Assembly (NCBI RefSeq): GCF_015209745.1
Contig: NZ_CP063657.1
Span: 2,666,001-2,730,000 of the forward strand
Reading direction: 5' to 3'
DNA: 64,000 nucleotides
DNA from: Lysobacter avium
Lineage (GTDB): Bacteria > Pseudomonadota > Gammaproteobacteria > Xanthomonadales > Xanthomonadaceae
In this document: piece by piece, positions 30,300-39,755 of the stretch
How positions within the stretch are numbered: the first letter of the stretch is position 1
Layout: each line of letters starts with the position of its first letter
Translations under genes and position numbers: made by a program
Notes under the pieces: model-generated
The model's input: the letters and a program-made list of their open reading frames with translations, nothing else
What the model was told of the DNA's origin: nothing
Databases searched by the model: none

Positions 30300-30537
30300 C
30301 GCCGGCTCTTGCAGGTCCCGCACGACGACCCGAGGCCAGGCGGAGAGTGGGCCATTATCGGCGGCTGCGACGGCGAATGCACCGCGACGCCGGCCCGCGC
30401 CTCCAGCCGCTGACCTGCGGTCGCGGGTCGCCGCCGCGGATACGGCAACGAACCACCCAGCACCGGTCCCGCGCCGGCGCCCCCTTTCATGGCTTCAAGC
30501 CTCGCCAGACCGTCCGGACGCGCCGTTGCGAACCGGG

Positions 30538-30543
30538 TAAAAT
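30538..30543 (+). promoter_or_regulatory. Possible -10 element for argS
   Basis: TAAAAT lies 29 nt before the argS GTG, in an otherwise GC-rich 273-nt divergent region between oleB and argS. No good -35 hexamer was seen, and the rest of this region shows no gene or repeat I can support. Confidence 0.35.
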
Positions 30544-30572
30544 GGCCGGTTCCGCCGCACCGTCGAGTTTCC

Positions 30573-32258
30573 GTGAAAGCCACCCTGCACGCCCTGATCG
30601 CGCACGCCATCGACGCCCTGCGCGCCGCCGGCACCCTGCCCGCAGATCTGCCGACGCCCGATTTCGTCATCGAGCGACCGAAGGCGCGCGTGCAGGGTGA
30701 CTTCTCGACCAACGCCGCGATGCTGCTGGCCAAGCCGGCGCGCTCCAATCCGCGCGCGATCGCCCAGGCGATTCTCGACGCGCTGCCGGCCAATGCCGAT
30801 ATCGGCAAGGTCGAGATCGCCGGTCCGGGCTTCATCAACTTCCACATCGACGAGGCCGCCTGGCGCCGGCAGCTGGGCGAGGTGTTTGCCCAGGGCGCCC
30901 GCTACGGCCGCAACCTCACCGGCCAGGGCCGGTGCGCCGGCGTGGAGTACGTCTCCGCCAACCCGACCGGTCCGCTGCACGTCGGCCACGGCCGCGCGGC
31001 GGTGATTGGCGACTGCATCGCCCGCGTGCTGGACGCCAACGGCTGGGAAGTGGCCCGCGAGTATTACTACAACGATGCCGGCGTGCAGATCGAGAACCTC
31101 GCCCTGTCGGTGCAGGCCCGTGCCCGCGGCATCGGCACCGATGATCCGGCGTGGCCCGAGAACGGCTATCGCGGCGACTACATCGCCGACGTCGCCCAGG
31201 CCTACCTGGACGGCGCGAGTGTCGAGCTCGACGGAGAGATGCTCACCGGCGCCCGCGATGCCGACAACCTCGACGCGATCCGCCGCTTCGCCGTCGCCTG
31301 GCTGCGGCGCGAGCAGAACAGCGACCTGGCCGCCTACGGCGTCGGCTTTGACGTCTATTTCCTGGAGAGCTCGCTGTATACCCAAGGCAAGGTGGAGGAA
31401 ACCGTCGCCGCGCTCACCGCGAACGGCCACACCTACGAGGACGGTGGCGCGCTGTGGCTGCGGACCACCGATTTCGGTGACGACAAGGACCGCGTGATGC
31501 GCAAGTCCGACGGCAGCTACACCTACTTCGTGCCCGACGTCGCCTACCACCTGAGCAAATGGCAGCGCGGCTACCAGCGCGCGATCACCGAGCTGGGCGC
31601 CGACCACCACGGTTCGCTGGCCCGCGTGCGCGCCGGCCTGCAGGCACTCGATGCCGGCATCCCGCAGGGCTGGCCCGAGTACGTCCTGCACCAGATGGTG
31701 ACGGTCATGCGCGGCGGCGAAGAAGTTAAGCTGTCCAAGCGCGCCGGCAGTTACCTCACCCTGCGCGATCTGGTCGACGAGGCCGGACGCGACGCCACCC
31801 GCTGGTTCCTCGTCGCGCGCAAGCCCGACTCTCAGCTGACCTTCGACATCGACCTGGCCCGCAGCCAGTCGCTCGACAACCCGGTGTATTACGTCCAGGT
31901 CTCGCACGCCCGGATGTGCGGGTTGATGCGCCAGCTGGATGAGCGCGGCCTGTCATTCGACCGCGACGCGGGCCTGCAGCTGGGCCTGGAAGACGACGCC
32001 GCGACCCACGAGCTGGTGACGACGATCCTGCGCTACCCCGATGTGGTGGAGACCGCCGGGCGCGACCTGGAGCCGCACCAGGTCGCCGCCTATTTGCTGG
32101 AACTGGCGCAAGTCTTCCAGTCGTATTACAACGACCATCAGTTCCTGGTGGATGATGCCAACCAGCGCCACGCCCGTCTGGTGCTGGCGATGGCGACCCG
32201 ACAGGTGCTGGCCAACGGTCTGGAATTGCTGGGCGTAAGCGCCCCCGAGGTGATGTAA
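30573..32258 (+). CDS. argS: Arginyl-tRNA synthetase
   Basis: 561 residues from a GTG at 30573; longer in-frame starts add sequence with no similarity and would cross the likely promoter. Class I signatures are present: the HIGH-type motif in [13 protein letters not shown] and a KMSKS-like KLSKRAG. The N-terminal Add-1 domain and the C-terminal DALR anticodon-binding domain (near [15 protein letters not shown]) are both visible. It charges tRNA-Arg. The stop codon is immediately followed by the GTG of the SPOR gene. Confidence 0.97.
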   Translation: MKATLHALIAHAIDALRAAGTLPADLPTPDFVIERPKARVQGDFSTNAAMLLAKPARSNPRAIAQAILDALPANADIGKVEIAGPGFINFHIDEAAWRRQLGEVFAQGARYGRNLTGQGRCAGVEYVSANPTGPLHVGHGRAAVIGDCIARVLDANGWEVAREYYYNDAGVQIENLALSVQARARGIGTDDPAWPENGYRGDYIADVAQAYLDGASVELDGEMLTGARDADNLDAIRRFAVAWLRREQNSDLAAYGVGFDVYFLESSLYTQGKVEETVAALTANGHTYEDGGALWLRTTDFGDDKDRVMRKSDGSYTYFVPDVAYHLSKWQRGYQRAITELGADHHGSLARVRAGLQALDAGIPQGWPEYVLHQMVTVMRGGEEVKLSKRAGSYLTLRDLVDEAGRDATRWFLVARKPDSQLTFDIDLARSQSLDNPVYYVQVSHARMCGLMRQLDERGLSFDRDAGLQLGLEDDAATHELVTTILRYPDVVETAGRDLEPHQVAAYLLELAQVFQSYYNDHQFLVDDANQRHARLVLAMATRQVLANGLELLGVSAPEVM

Positions 32259-33068
32259 GTGGCAGCACGACGCGGTAAATCACAGGCGCGACGCAATCAG
32301 GGCAACAGCGGCATGCCCGGCTGGGCATGGATGATCCTGGGCATCCTGATCACCATCGTGGCGATCCTGCTGCTGCCCAGGGTGCTCAAGTCCGACGGCG
32401 ATGGCTTCTTCCGCCCGCAGCCCAATCCCGACGCGCAGCCGGCTCCGGTTGCGGTGGACGACAGCGTGGTGAGCCCAGGCGCCACCGGCAAGCCGCCCGC
32501 CAGCGACGGGCCCAAATACGATTTCTACACCCTGCTTCCCGGGAAGGAAGTCGCCGTCAGCGACGCCGAGCTGGCCGCTACCGAGCGCGCCGAAGAGCAG
32601 CGCGCGGAAGCCCTGCGCGCTGCGGCCGCGTTGCGCGGCGAGACGCCCGCGGCAGCGGTCGCCCGCAATCCGGACGCGGCGGATCCGGCGCTGCCGACGC
32701 CGGTCAGCGAGGAGCCGGCGACGCCGGCACCGACGCCAACCACGCCGCCAGCCAGCACCGCCGCGACAACAAGCCCGGCGGCCACGCCCGCGGCCGCGGT
32801 GGCAGAGCCCAGGCCCGTCGCCGCTGCCGCCGATGGCAGCCGTTACCTGCTGCAGGCCGGCGCCTTCCAGGCTTCCGGCCAGGCCGAGGAGCTGAAGGCG
32901 CAGCTCGCGATGATGGGCCTGAGCGCCCGCGTGGAGCCGGCGCAGATCAACGGCAACACGGTCTATCGCGTGCGCATGGGCCCCTACGGCAGTGCCGGCG
33001 ATCTGGCCGATGCCAAGCGCAAACTCGCCAGCAGCGGCGTGTCGGCAATGGCGATCAAGGCCCAGTAG
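32259..33068 (+). CDS. SPOR-domain membrane protein
   Basis: 269 residues from a GTG directly after the argS stop. A short basic cytoplasmic N-terminus is followed by one membrane helix (about residues 24-43), a long Ala/Pro/Thr-rich periplasmic linker and a C-terminal SPOR domain of about 75 residues (YLLQAGAFQASGQAEELKAQL ... YRVRMGPYGSAGDLADAKRKL). SPOR domains bind denuded peptidoglycan at the division septum. The layout resembles FtsN, and argS-SPOR synteny is common in gammaproteobacteria, but identity as FtsN itself is not certain. Confidence 0.9.
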   Translation: MAARRGKSQARRNQGNSGMPGWAWMILGILITIVAILLLPRVLKSDGDGFFRPQPNPDAQPAPVAVDDSVVSPGATGKPPASDGPKYDFYTLLPGKEVAVSDAELAATERAEEQRAEALRAAAALRGETPAAAVARNPDAADPALPTPVSEEPATPAPTPTTPPASTAATTSPAATPAAAVAEPRPVAAAADGSRYLLQAGAFQASGQAEELKAQLAMMGLSARVEPAQINGNTVYRVRMGPYGSAGDLADAKRKLASSGVSAMAIKAQ

Positions 33069-33092
33069 GCCCGGCTGCCGCACTGCCGCACT

Positions 33093-33120
33093 GCCGGTGG
33101 CCGGTGGCCGGTGGCCGGTA
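33093..33120 (+). repeat. Short 7-bp tandem repeat between convergent genes
   Basis: Three copies of GCCGGTG and one GCCGGTA in direct succession, preceded by a doubled GCCGCACT-like unit. The stretch lies in the 113-nt gap between the SPOR gene and a convergent dehydrogenase gene, outside any coding region. Confidence 0.8.
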
Positions 33121-33181
33121 ACTGGTAGCGGCTCGCGGCCGCACGCACCGGTGGACGCCGCGGCCGCAGGCGCGGCGAAAC

Positions 33182-34036
33182 TCAGTTGCCGCGCTTGAGC
33201 TTGATCAGCGCCGACGTATCGCTGTCGCCGTCACCCTGGTCGACCAGGCGACCGTAGTCGGCCAGCGCCAACTCCAGCGTCGACAGCTGGATCGATGCCT
33301 CGCGGGCGATGTCGCGGACGATGCGCAGATCCTTGAGCATGTGCGCGCTCTTGAAGCCAGGCGCGAACTCGCTGCGCATCATCGTGCCGCCGCGTTTCTC
33401 CAGGAACCAGTTGCCGGCCGCGCCCGCCATCAGCGTGGGCAGCAGGCGCTCGGCGTCCAGGCCGAGCTTCTCGCCGAGCGCGAGTCCCTCGCAGACCGCC
33501 TCGTTGATGCCGGCCACCAGCACCTGGTTGACCGCCTTGGTCGCCTGGCCGGCGCCGGTCGCGCCCATGTGGCTGATCCGGCTGGCGTAGGCCTCCAGCA
33601 CGGGTCGCACCTTCTCGATCGCCTCCGCGTCGCCGCCGGCCATCACCGACAGCTTGCCGTTGCGCGCTCCCTCCACCCCACCCGATACCGGCGCGTCGAC
33701 GAAGCCGATGCCGTGCTCGTGCAGCATCGCCGCGGCGCGCCGCGCCGTCTGCACGGAGACGGTGGAGTGATCCACCACCACCGCGCCCGGCTTGAGCACC
33801 TGCGCCAGCGCCTGGACGTTCTCGAGCACGTCGGCGTCCAGCGAGACACACATCGCGACCACGTCGCAGTCGGCGAAGTTGTCGGCCGAGCGCGCCGCAC
33901 GCACTTCCAGTTCCCTGGCCAGTGCGTCGGCCTTGGACTGGGTGCGGTTGCCGACCACGGTCAACAGGCCGCGCGCGTGCAGGTAGCGAGCCATCGGTGC
34001 GCCCATCGCGCCCAGGCCAATGAATCCGGTTTTCAT
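33182..34036 (-). CDS. NAD(P)-dependent beta-hydroxyacid dehydrogenase (3-hydroxyisobutyrate dehydrogenase family)
   Basis: 284 residues. The Rossmann motif GFIGLGAMGAPMA is at residues 4-16, the substrate-binding DAPVSGGVEGA at about 114-124, and the catalytic Lys167 in GAGQATKAVNQ. Family members oxidise 3-hydroxyisobutyrate or reduce tartronate semialdehyde, glyoxylate or succinic semialdehyde; the substrate cannot be assigned from sequence. It is 45 nt downstream of speA on the same strand, with no obvious metabolic link to it. Confidence 0.92.
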   Translation of the reverse strand: MKTGFIGLGAMGAPMARYLHARGLLTVVGNRTQSKADALARELEVRAARSADNFADCDVVAMCVSLDADVLENVQALAQVLKPGAVVVDHSTVSVQTARRAAAMLHEHGIGFVDAPVSGGVEGARNGKLSVMAGGDAEAIEKVRPVLEAYASRISHMGATGAGQATKAVNQVLVAGINEAVCEGLALGEKLGLDAERLLPTLMAGAAGNWFLEKRGGTMMRSEFAPGFKSAHMLKDLRIVRDIAREASIQLSTLELALADYGRLVDQGDGDSDTSALIKLKRGN

Positions 34037-34081
34037 GCAGTTCCTCGTGCCTGGTCCAGGCGTTGATGCAGGGCCCCGCGA

Positions 34082-35977
34082 CTACGCCAGTGGCGCGTCG
34101 CTGAGGTAGGTGTATCCGGTCAGGCCGGCTTCCAGCGCGGCGTTCAGGCGCTCGGCCTCGTCGGCGGGTAGATCCGCGGCGGCGACCTTGGCCCGGTAGC
34201 TGGCGCGCAGCTCGCCAAGCGAGTAGCCGACATAGTCGAGCATCACGTCGGTGGTGTCGCCGCGGCGCTGCTGGGTCAACTGGTAACCGTCGCCGTCGAT
34301 CTGCACCGCCACCGCGTCGGTGTCGCCAAACAGGTTGTGGATGTCGCCGAGGATCTCCTGGTAGGCGCCCACCAGGAAGAACCCCAGCCGGTAGCTCTCG
34401 CCGGGATTGAGCGAATGGATCGCCATCGAGGTGTCCAGCGTCTCGTTGCCGACGTAGGTGTCGATGCGCCCGTCCGAGTCGCAGGTCAGGTCGGCGATCA
34501 CCCCGCGCCGCTGCGGCGCCTCGTCCAGACGCTCGATCGGCATGATCGGAAACACCTGCTGGATCGCCCAGACGTCTGGCATCGACTCGAACACGCTGAA
34601 GTTGACGAAGTACTTGTCCACCAGCCGCTGATTGAGCTCGTCCAGCACCGCTTGGTGGCTCTTCTCGCCGGGGCTGAGGCGCTCGCGCACGCCGTGGGCG
34701 ATCAGGTAGAACAGGTCGTCGATGCGGGCGCGGTGGACCAGGTCGATCTGGCCCAGCGCGTAGGCGGTCAGGCCTTCGGAGTGGAAGTGCACGGCCTCGT
34801 GGAACAGCTCCACGGCCGGGCGCGAATCCAGCTCGGCGTGGATCCCGCGCAGGTGGCGGATGACCGCCGGCTCATCGTCGTGCTCGTCGGGCACGCGGCC
34901 TTCCGGCGCGGGCTCGACCTCGGAGACGTTGGCGATCAGCACCGCGTGGTGCGCGGTCATCGCACGCCCGCATTCGGTGACGATGCGCGGCGGCGTCAGG
35001 CCGTGTTCGATGCACGCATCGGCCAACGGCTGGACGATGCTGGATGCGTACTGCTGCACGCCGTAGTTGATCGAGTAATAGCTGCGCGAGCGGGTGCCCT
35101 CGTAGTCGATGCCCAGCCCGCCGCCGACATCCATGTAGCGGACGTTGGCGCCCAGCTTGGACAGCTCGACGAGATAGCGGGTCGCCTCGCGGATGCCGCT
35201 GGCGATGTCGCGCACGTTGGAGATCTGCGAGCCCATGTGGAAATGCAGCAGGCCCAGGCAGTCGGTCATCCCGGCCTCGCGCAGGCTTTTCCACAGGTCC
35301 AGCACCTGGCGCGGGGTCAGGCCGAACTTGGCCTTGTCGCCGCCGCTGTTCTGCCACTTGCCCGCGCCCAGGCTGGCCAGGCGCATGCGCACGCCGATCC
35401 CGGGCTTGACCCCGAGCGCCTTGGACTCCTCCAGCACCAGCGCCAGCTCGGAGGGCTTCTCGATGACGATGAAGGTCTCCATGCCCAGCTTGCGGCCGAT
35501 CAGCGCCAGGCGGATGTATTCACGGTCCTTGTAGCCGTTGCAGACGATCAGGCCGCCGGGACGGCTCAGCGCCAGGACCGCCATCAGTTCGGGCTTGCTG
35601 CCCGCCTCCAGGCCGAAGCCCTCGCCGTGGTGCGAGGCCAGCGTGCCGGCCACGCCCTGATGCTGGTTGACCTTGATCGGGTAGACCGCGGTGTAGCCGC
35701 CGGCGTAGTCCGCATCGGCCATCGCCTGGCAAAACGCCGCCTGCAGCTTGCCCAGGCGGTCGCCGAGGATGTCGGGGAAGCGCACCAGCAGCGGCAGCTT
35801 GGCGCCGTTGGCGCGCGCCTGGTCGACCACCTCCGGCAACGCCACCTCAGGTCCATTCGCCCCTCTCGGCCGCACCGTCACCCGGCCCTGGTCGTCGACG
35901 TCGAAGTACCCCTCGCTCCAATGCGGGACGGAGTAGGTCTTGCGGGCCTGATCGATCGACCAGTGGGACATCGGCAT
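34082..35977 (-). CDS. speA: Biosynthetic arginine decarboxylase
   Basis: 631 residues (or 629 from the second ATG at 35971); the E. coli enzyme has 658. It is a fold-III, PLP-dependent decarboxylase: the PLP-binding Lys102 is in YPIKVNQHQ, followed by the GLEAGSKPEL block, a HFHMGSQ block, a GGGLGIDYEGT glycine-rich phosphate site and a C-terminal LTCDSDGRID with the active-site Cys. It converts arginine to agmatine as the entry to polyamine synthesis. It is divergent from speE, with a TAGAAT -10-like hexamer at 36002-36007 on its strand. Confidence 0.97.
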   Translation of the reverse strand: MPMSHWSIDQARKTYSVPHWSEGYFDVDDQGRVTVRPRGANGPEVALPEVVDQARANGAKLPLLVRFPDILGDRLGKLQAAFCQAMADADYAGGYTAVYPIKVNQHQGVAGTLASHHGEGFGLEAGSKPELMAVLALSRPGGLIVCNGYKDREYIRLALIGRKLGMETFIVIEKPSELALVLEESKALGVKPGIGVRMRLASLGAGKWQNSGGDKAKFGLTPRQVLDLWKSLREAGMTDCLGLLHFHMGSQISNVRDIASGIREATRYLVELSKLGANVRYMDVGGGLGIDYEGTRSRSYYSINYGVQQYASSIVQPLADACIEHGLTPPRIVTECGRAMTAHHAVLIANVSEVEPAPEGRVPDEHDDEPAVIRHLRGIHAELDSRPAVELFHEAVHFHSEGLTAYALGQIDLVHRARIDDLFYLIAHGVRERLSPGEKSHQAVLDELNQRLVDKYFVNFSVFESMPDVWAIQQVFPIMPIERLDEAPQRRGVIADLTCDSDGRIDTYVGNETLDTSMAIHSLNPGESYRLGFFLVGAYQEILGDIHNLFGDTDAVAVQIDGDGYQLTQQRRGDTTDVMLDYVGYSLGELRASYRAKVAAADLPADEAERLNAALEAGLTGYTYLSDAPLA

Positions 35978-36001
35978 GCTACCGGCAGCGGGGGGAGGGG
36001 C

Positions 36002-36073
36002 ATTCTATCGCCCCACGCGGGCCCGGGACGTCACGACGCAGATCACGGCCTGTTGCGGCGCGTTGGTTACAAT
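36002..36073. promoter_or_regulatory. Divergent speA/speE promoter region
   Basis: TAGAAT reads leftwards at 36007-36002, 25 nt before the speA start. TACAAT reads rightwards at 36068-36073, 73 nt before the speE ATG. Neither has a good -35 hexamer, which is common in this GC-rich group. The two polyamine genes could therefore share a control region. Confidence 0.4.
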
Positions 36074-36146
36074 TCGCGCCCTTCCCTCCGCCACGCACTC
36101 GGTGTCCGCCGACCGGAATGTGGCCGCCAACACTGGACGAACTGCA

Positions 36147-36998
36147 ATGAACGCTGAGATGACGTGGCACTACGAGAACTTCGAGCCCTCCGGCTCGGCG
36201 ATCGGCTTCCGCATCACCCGCAAGCTGGACGAGGTGCAGTCGCCGTTCCAGAAGATCGAGATCTTCGAGACCACCGACTGGGGCAACCTGATGCTGATCG
36301 ATGGCGCGGTGATGCTGACCAGCCGCGACAACTTCCTATACCACGAGATGATGTCGCACCCGGCGCTGTTCACCCACGCCGATCCGAAGCAGGTCGTCAT
36401 CATCGGTGGCGGCGACTGCGGCACCCTGCGCGAGGTGCTGAAGCACCCGGGCGTGGAGAGCGCGGCGCAGTGCGACATCGACGAGCAGGTCACCCGGATG
36501 TCGGAGAAGTACTTCCCCGAGCTGTGCGATTCCAACGACGATCCCCGCGCGCAGCTGCTGTTCGATGACGGCATCGCCTACATGAAGCACTGCGCGCCCG
36601 GCAGCCTGGACGTGGTCATCGTCGATTCCACCGATCCGGTCGGCCCGGCTGAGGGACTGTTCAACAAGTCCTTCTTCGAGTCGTGCTTCCGTGCGCTCAA
36701 GGACGACGGCATCCTGGTCCAGCAATCCGAATCACCGCTGGTGCTGCTCGACCTGATCAAGGCGATGCGCGCGGAGATGGGCAAGGCCGGCTTCACCTCG
36801 TTCCAGACGCTACCCTTCCCGCAGCCGTGCTACCCCACCGGCTGGTGGAGCTGCACGCTGGCGCGCAAGGGCCAGGGCTTCGACTTCCGCGAGGCTGATG
36901 CCCGCGCGAAGACCTTCCACAGCAAGTACTACAGCGCCGACATCCACCGCGGCGCGGCGACGTTGCCGCCGTTCGTGGCAGAAGCACTGGAGGGCTGA
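36147..36998 (+). CDS. speE: Polyamine aminopropyltransferase (spermidine synthase)
   Basis: 283 residues (E. coli 288). The start at 36147 is chosen by alignment to the family start MTWHYENF a few codons on. Signatures include the decarboxylated-SAM motif VVIIGGGDCGTLREVLKH, the DDG and the catalytic Asp in VIVDSTDPVGPAEGLF, and a C-terminal FPQPCYPTGWWS. It transfers an aminopropyl group from decarboxylated SAM to putrescine. With divergent speA it covers two steps of the arginine route to spermidine; agmatine-to-putrescine enzymes are not in this window. Confidence 0.96.
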   Translation: MNAEMTWHYENFEPSGSAIGFRITRKLDEVQSPFQKIEIFETTDWGNLMLIDGAVMLTSRDNFLYHEMMSHPALFTHADPKQVVIIGGGDCGTLREVLKHPGVESAAQCDIDEQVTRMSEKYFPELCDSNDDPRAQLLFDDGIAYMKHCAPGSLDVVIVDSTDPVGPAEGLFNKSFFESCFRALKDDGILVQQSESPLVLLDLIKAMRAEMGKAGFTSFQTLPFPQPCYPTGWWSCTLARKGQGFDFREADARAKTFHSKYYSADIHRGAATLPPFVAEALEG

Positions 36999-37004
36999 TT
37001 CCGC

Positions 37005-38909
37005 TCAGTCGGCCGGATCGACGGGTTCCGCCGGCTCGGGTGGACTGATTGGGTCGGCCGAATCGGCCTCGTCGACGCGATCGACGTGATTGACGCGATC
37101 AGCTGAATCGATCGCTGCAACCGGCTCCGCCGGCTCGGCCGATGGATCCTCGATCGCGCTGCGCTGCCCGGCAACCTCCAGGTCGGGCCACCGCCGCGGC
37201 ACCAGCGTCACTTCGCCGCGCCGCAGTGCGCCTGACAACTTGCGCGTGCCATCGTCGAACATCACCACCGGTGCGATGTCGTACCAGATGCCGTTTTCGC
37301 GTGCGTGCACGCGGCAGTGCACGGTGTGGTCGACGCCCAGGTGGCACAGCAGCACGTCCAGCACGCCGTCCGCGTCCAGGTCGCGCACGATGGCGATGCA
37401 GTCACTTCCCGGTTGCCCACAACCCACGGCATCCAGGTCGCGCGCCGCCAGGGCGTCCCACCAGCCGGTCTCCGGCTCGGGCCCGATCACCGGGATTGCG
37501 CCGGGCTGCAGTGACGCCCGGTCCTCCCCCGTGGCTGTGGTCTCCCCGTCCGAATTCCACGGCTGGTAACGCTCGGTCTGCAGCAGGGCGCGCTCGATGC
37601 GATCCGCCAGCCCGGCGTTCGACGTGACCTGCGGTGCCTTCGACAATCCCTGCAGCGTCTTGTATCCCGCACGACCGGAGCGGTAGCGCAGGTAGGCCTC
37701 ATCGAAATCATCCGCACGGGTACGCCCATCGAGCAGGCGCTGGGCCTGGCTGGCAGCGGCGATGCGCTGCGGGTCGAGCACCGGCGAATTGGCCAACAAC
37801 ACCAGCAGGAGCCCGGCCAGCGCGGCGGTGACGTTTACCGGCTCAATGCGCGCCAGCCAGCGACCGCGCCGGTCCAGCGCCGCCCAGGCATAACCAAACG
37901 CGTGCACGGTGAGGATCGCCGCTGCGATCGCGGCCCAGATGCGCTCCACGCTCCAGCCGTACTGGCCGACGCGCAGGCCCAGCGCGACCAGTGCCAGCAC
38001 GGCGAATACCGGCAGCACCACCAGCCCGGCCGCCGCCAGCACCCGCAGCGGACGCGGGTAAGGGGCGGGATCGTCACCGTCCTGGTAGACCGCGTTGGCG
38101 AATACGACCATCGCCACGAGCAGCGCCATCAAGACCGTGGCCGCCGAACGGGTGCTCCATAGCGGCTCCAGACCGGTAAACGGCAGGGTCACTACGAACA
38201 GCACCGCGATGGCGGCCAGCAGCGGAAACAGGCCGGTGAAGATCGCGATCAGCAGCCGTCGCATCACCTGCACCGGTCGCGCCTGGCTGCGTCCGACCAG
38301 CACCCCCAGGCCGGCGAACAGCCCCGTGGCCAGATAGGCGAACGCGGTGCCGGTAAACAGGTCGGCAAAAAATTCCACGCCTATCAGCGTGAACAGCCCG
38401 GCCCACAGGCCCAGTACCGCCCAGCAGATGCCGGTGAAGAAGCCCGCGACCAGCAAGGTCAGCAGGTTCTGCCAGGCGTGGGCGAACAGTTCCGGATACG
38501 GCGCGCACCAGCGGCCGTGCGCCTGCCGGCATTGCAGGAACGGACCGGCCACGAACAGCGCCGCGGCCATGCTGATCGCGAACGGTGTCAGTACGGCGGA
38601 GGCCTCCAGCCCCGGCGCGCCGGTGGCCGCCCGCGCGACCCAGGCGCCCAGCGCAAGGAACACGACCCCCACGAGCGCCGTGTTCTGCCAGAAGCGCGCG
38701 TCGTCCAGGCGCTGCACCGACAAGGCCATCGCCGTGGGCACCGACAGCACCAGCGTGTACCAGCACACACGGGTGCCCAGTGCGCCGAGCAGCGGCCAGT
38801 CCCGCTCCACCCCCACCCAGACAATCCACAGGGCAAGCGCCTGCAGCAGCGCCAGCAGGACGATGAAAAGCTGCACCTGGCGCGGCAACGGTTCCTCGAC
38901 CGGACTCAT
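37005..38909 (-). CDS. DUF4153 multi-pass membrane protein with periplasmic DxDxDG domain
   Basis: 634 residues from the ATG at 38909; earlier in-frame starts overlap the PII gene. The first ~420 residues carry about twelve hydrophobic helices of the DUF4153 type (VQLFIVLLALLQ, VCWYTLVLSVPTAMALSVQRLDD). The C-terminal ~200 residues are soluble and include DLDADGVLD, an EF-hand/FG-GAP-like calcium-site pattern. The last ~40 residues are an acidic, repetitive AEP/SAD/DRV tail encoded by repeated TCGGC and GATCGAC units. It lies 22 nt after the PII gene on the same strand, so they probably share a transcript. Function unknown. Confidence 0.8.
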   Translation of the reverse strand: MSPVEEPLPRQVQLFIVLLALLQALALWIVWVGVERDWPLLGALGTRVCWYTLVLSVPTAMALSVQRLDDARFWQNTALVGVVFLALGAWVARAATGAPGLEASAVLTPFAISMAAALFVAGPFLQCRQAHGRWCAPYPELFAHAWQNLLTLLVAGFFTGICWAVLGLWAGLFTLIGVEFFADLFTGTAFAYLATGLFAGLGVLVGRSQARPVQVMRRLLIAIFTGLFPLLAAIAVLFVVTLPFTGLEPLWSTRSAATVLMALLVAMVVFANAVYQDGDDPAPYPRPLRVLAAAGLVVLPVFAVLALVALGLRVGQYGWSVERIWAAIAAAILTVHAFGYAWAALDRRGRWLARIEPVNVTAALAGLLLVLLANSPVLDPQRIAAASQAQRLLDGRTRADDFDEAYLRYRSGRAGYKTLQGLSKAPQVTSNAGLADRIERALLQTERYQPWNSDGETTATGEDRASLQPGAIPVIGPEPETGWWDALAARDLDAVGCGQPGSDCIAIVRDLDADGVLDVLLCHLGVDHTVHCRVHARENGIWYDIAPVVMFDDGTRKLSGALRRGEVTLVPRRWPDLEVAGQRSAIEDPSAEPAEPVAAIDSADRVNHVDRVDEADSADPISPPEPAEPVDPAD

Positions 38910-38931
38910 CAATTGGTCCGCTCGCGCGCGC

Positions 38932-39746
<815 letters not shown>

Positions 39747-39755
39747 CCTGCCCTT

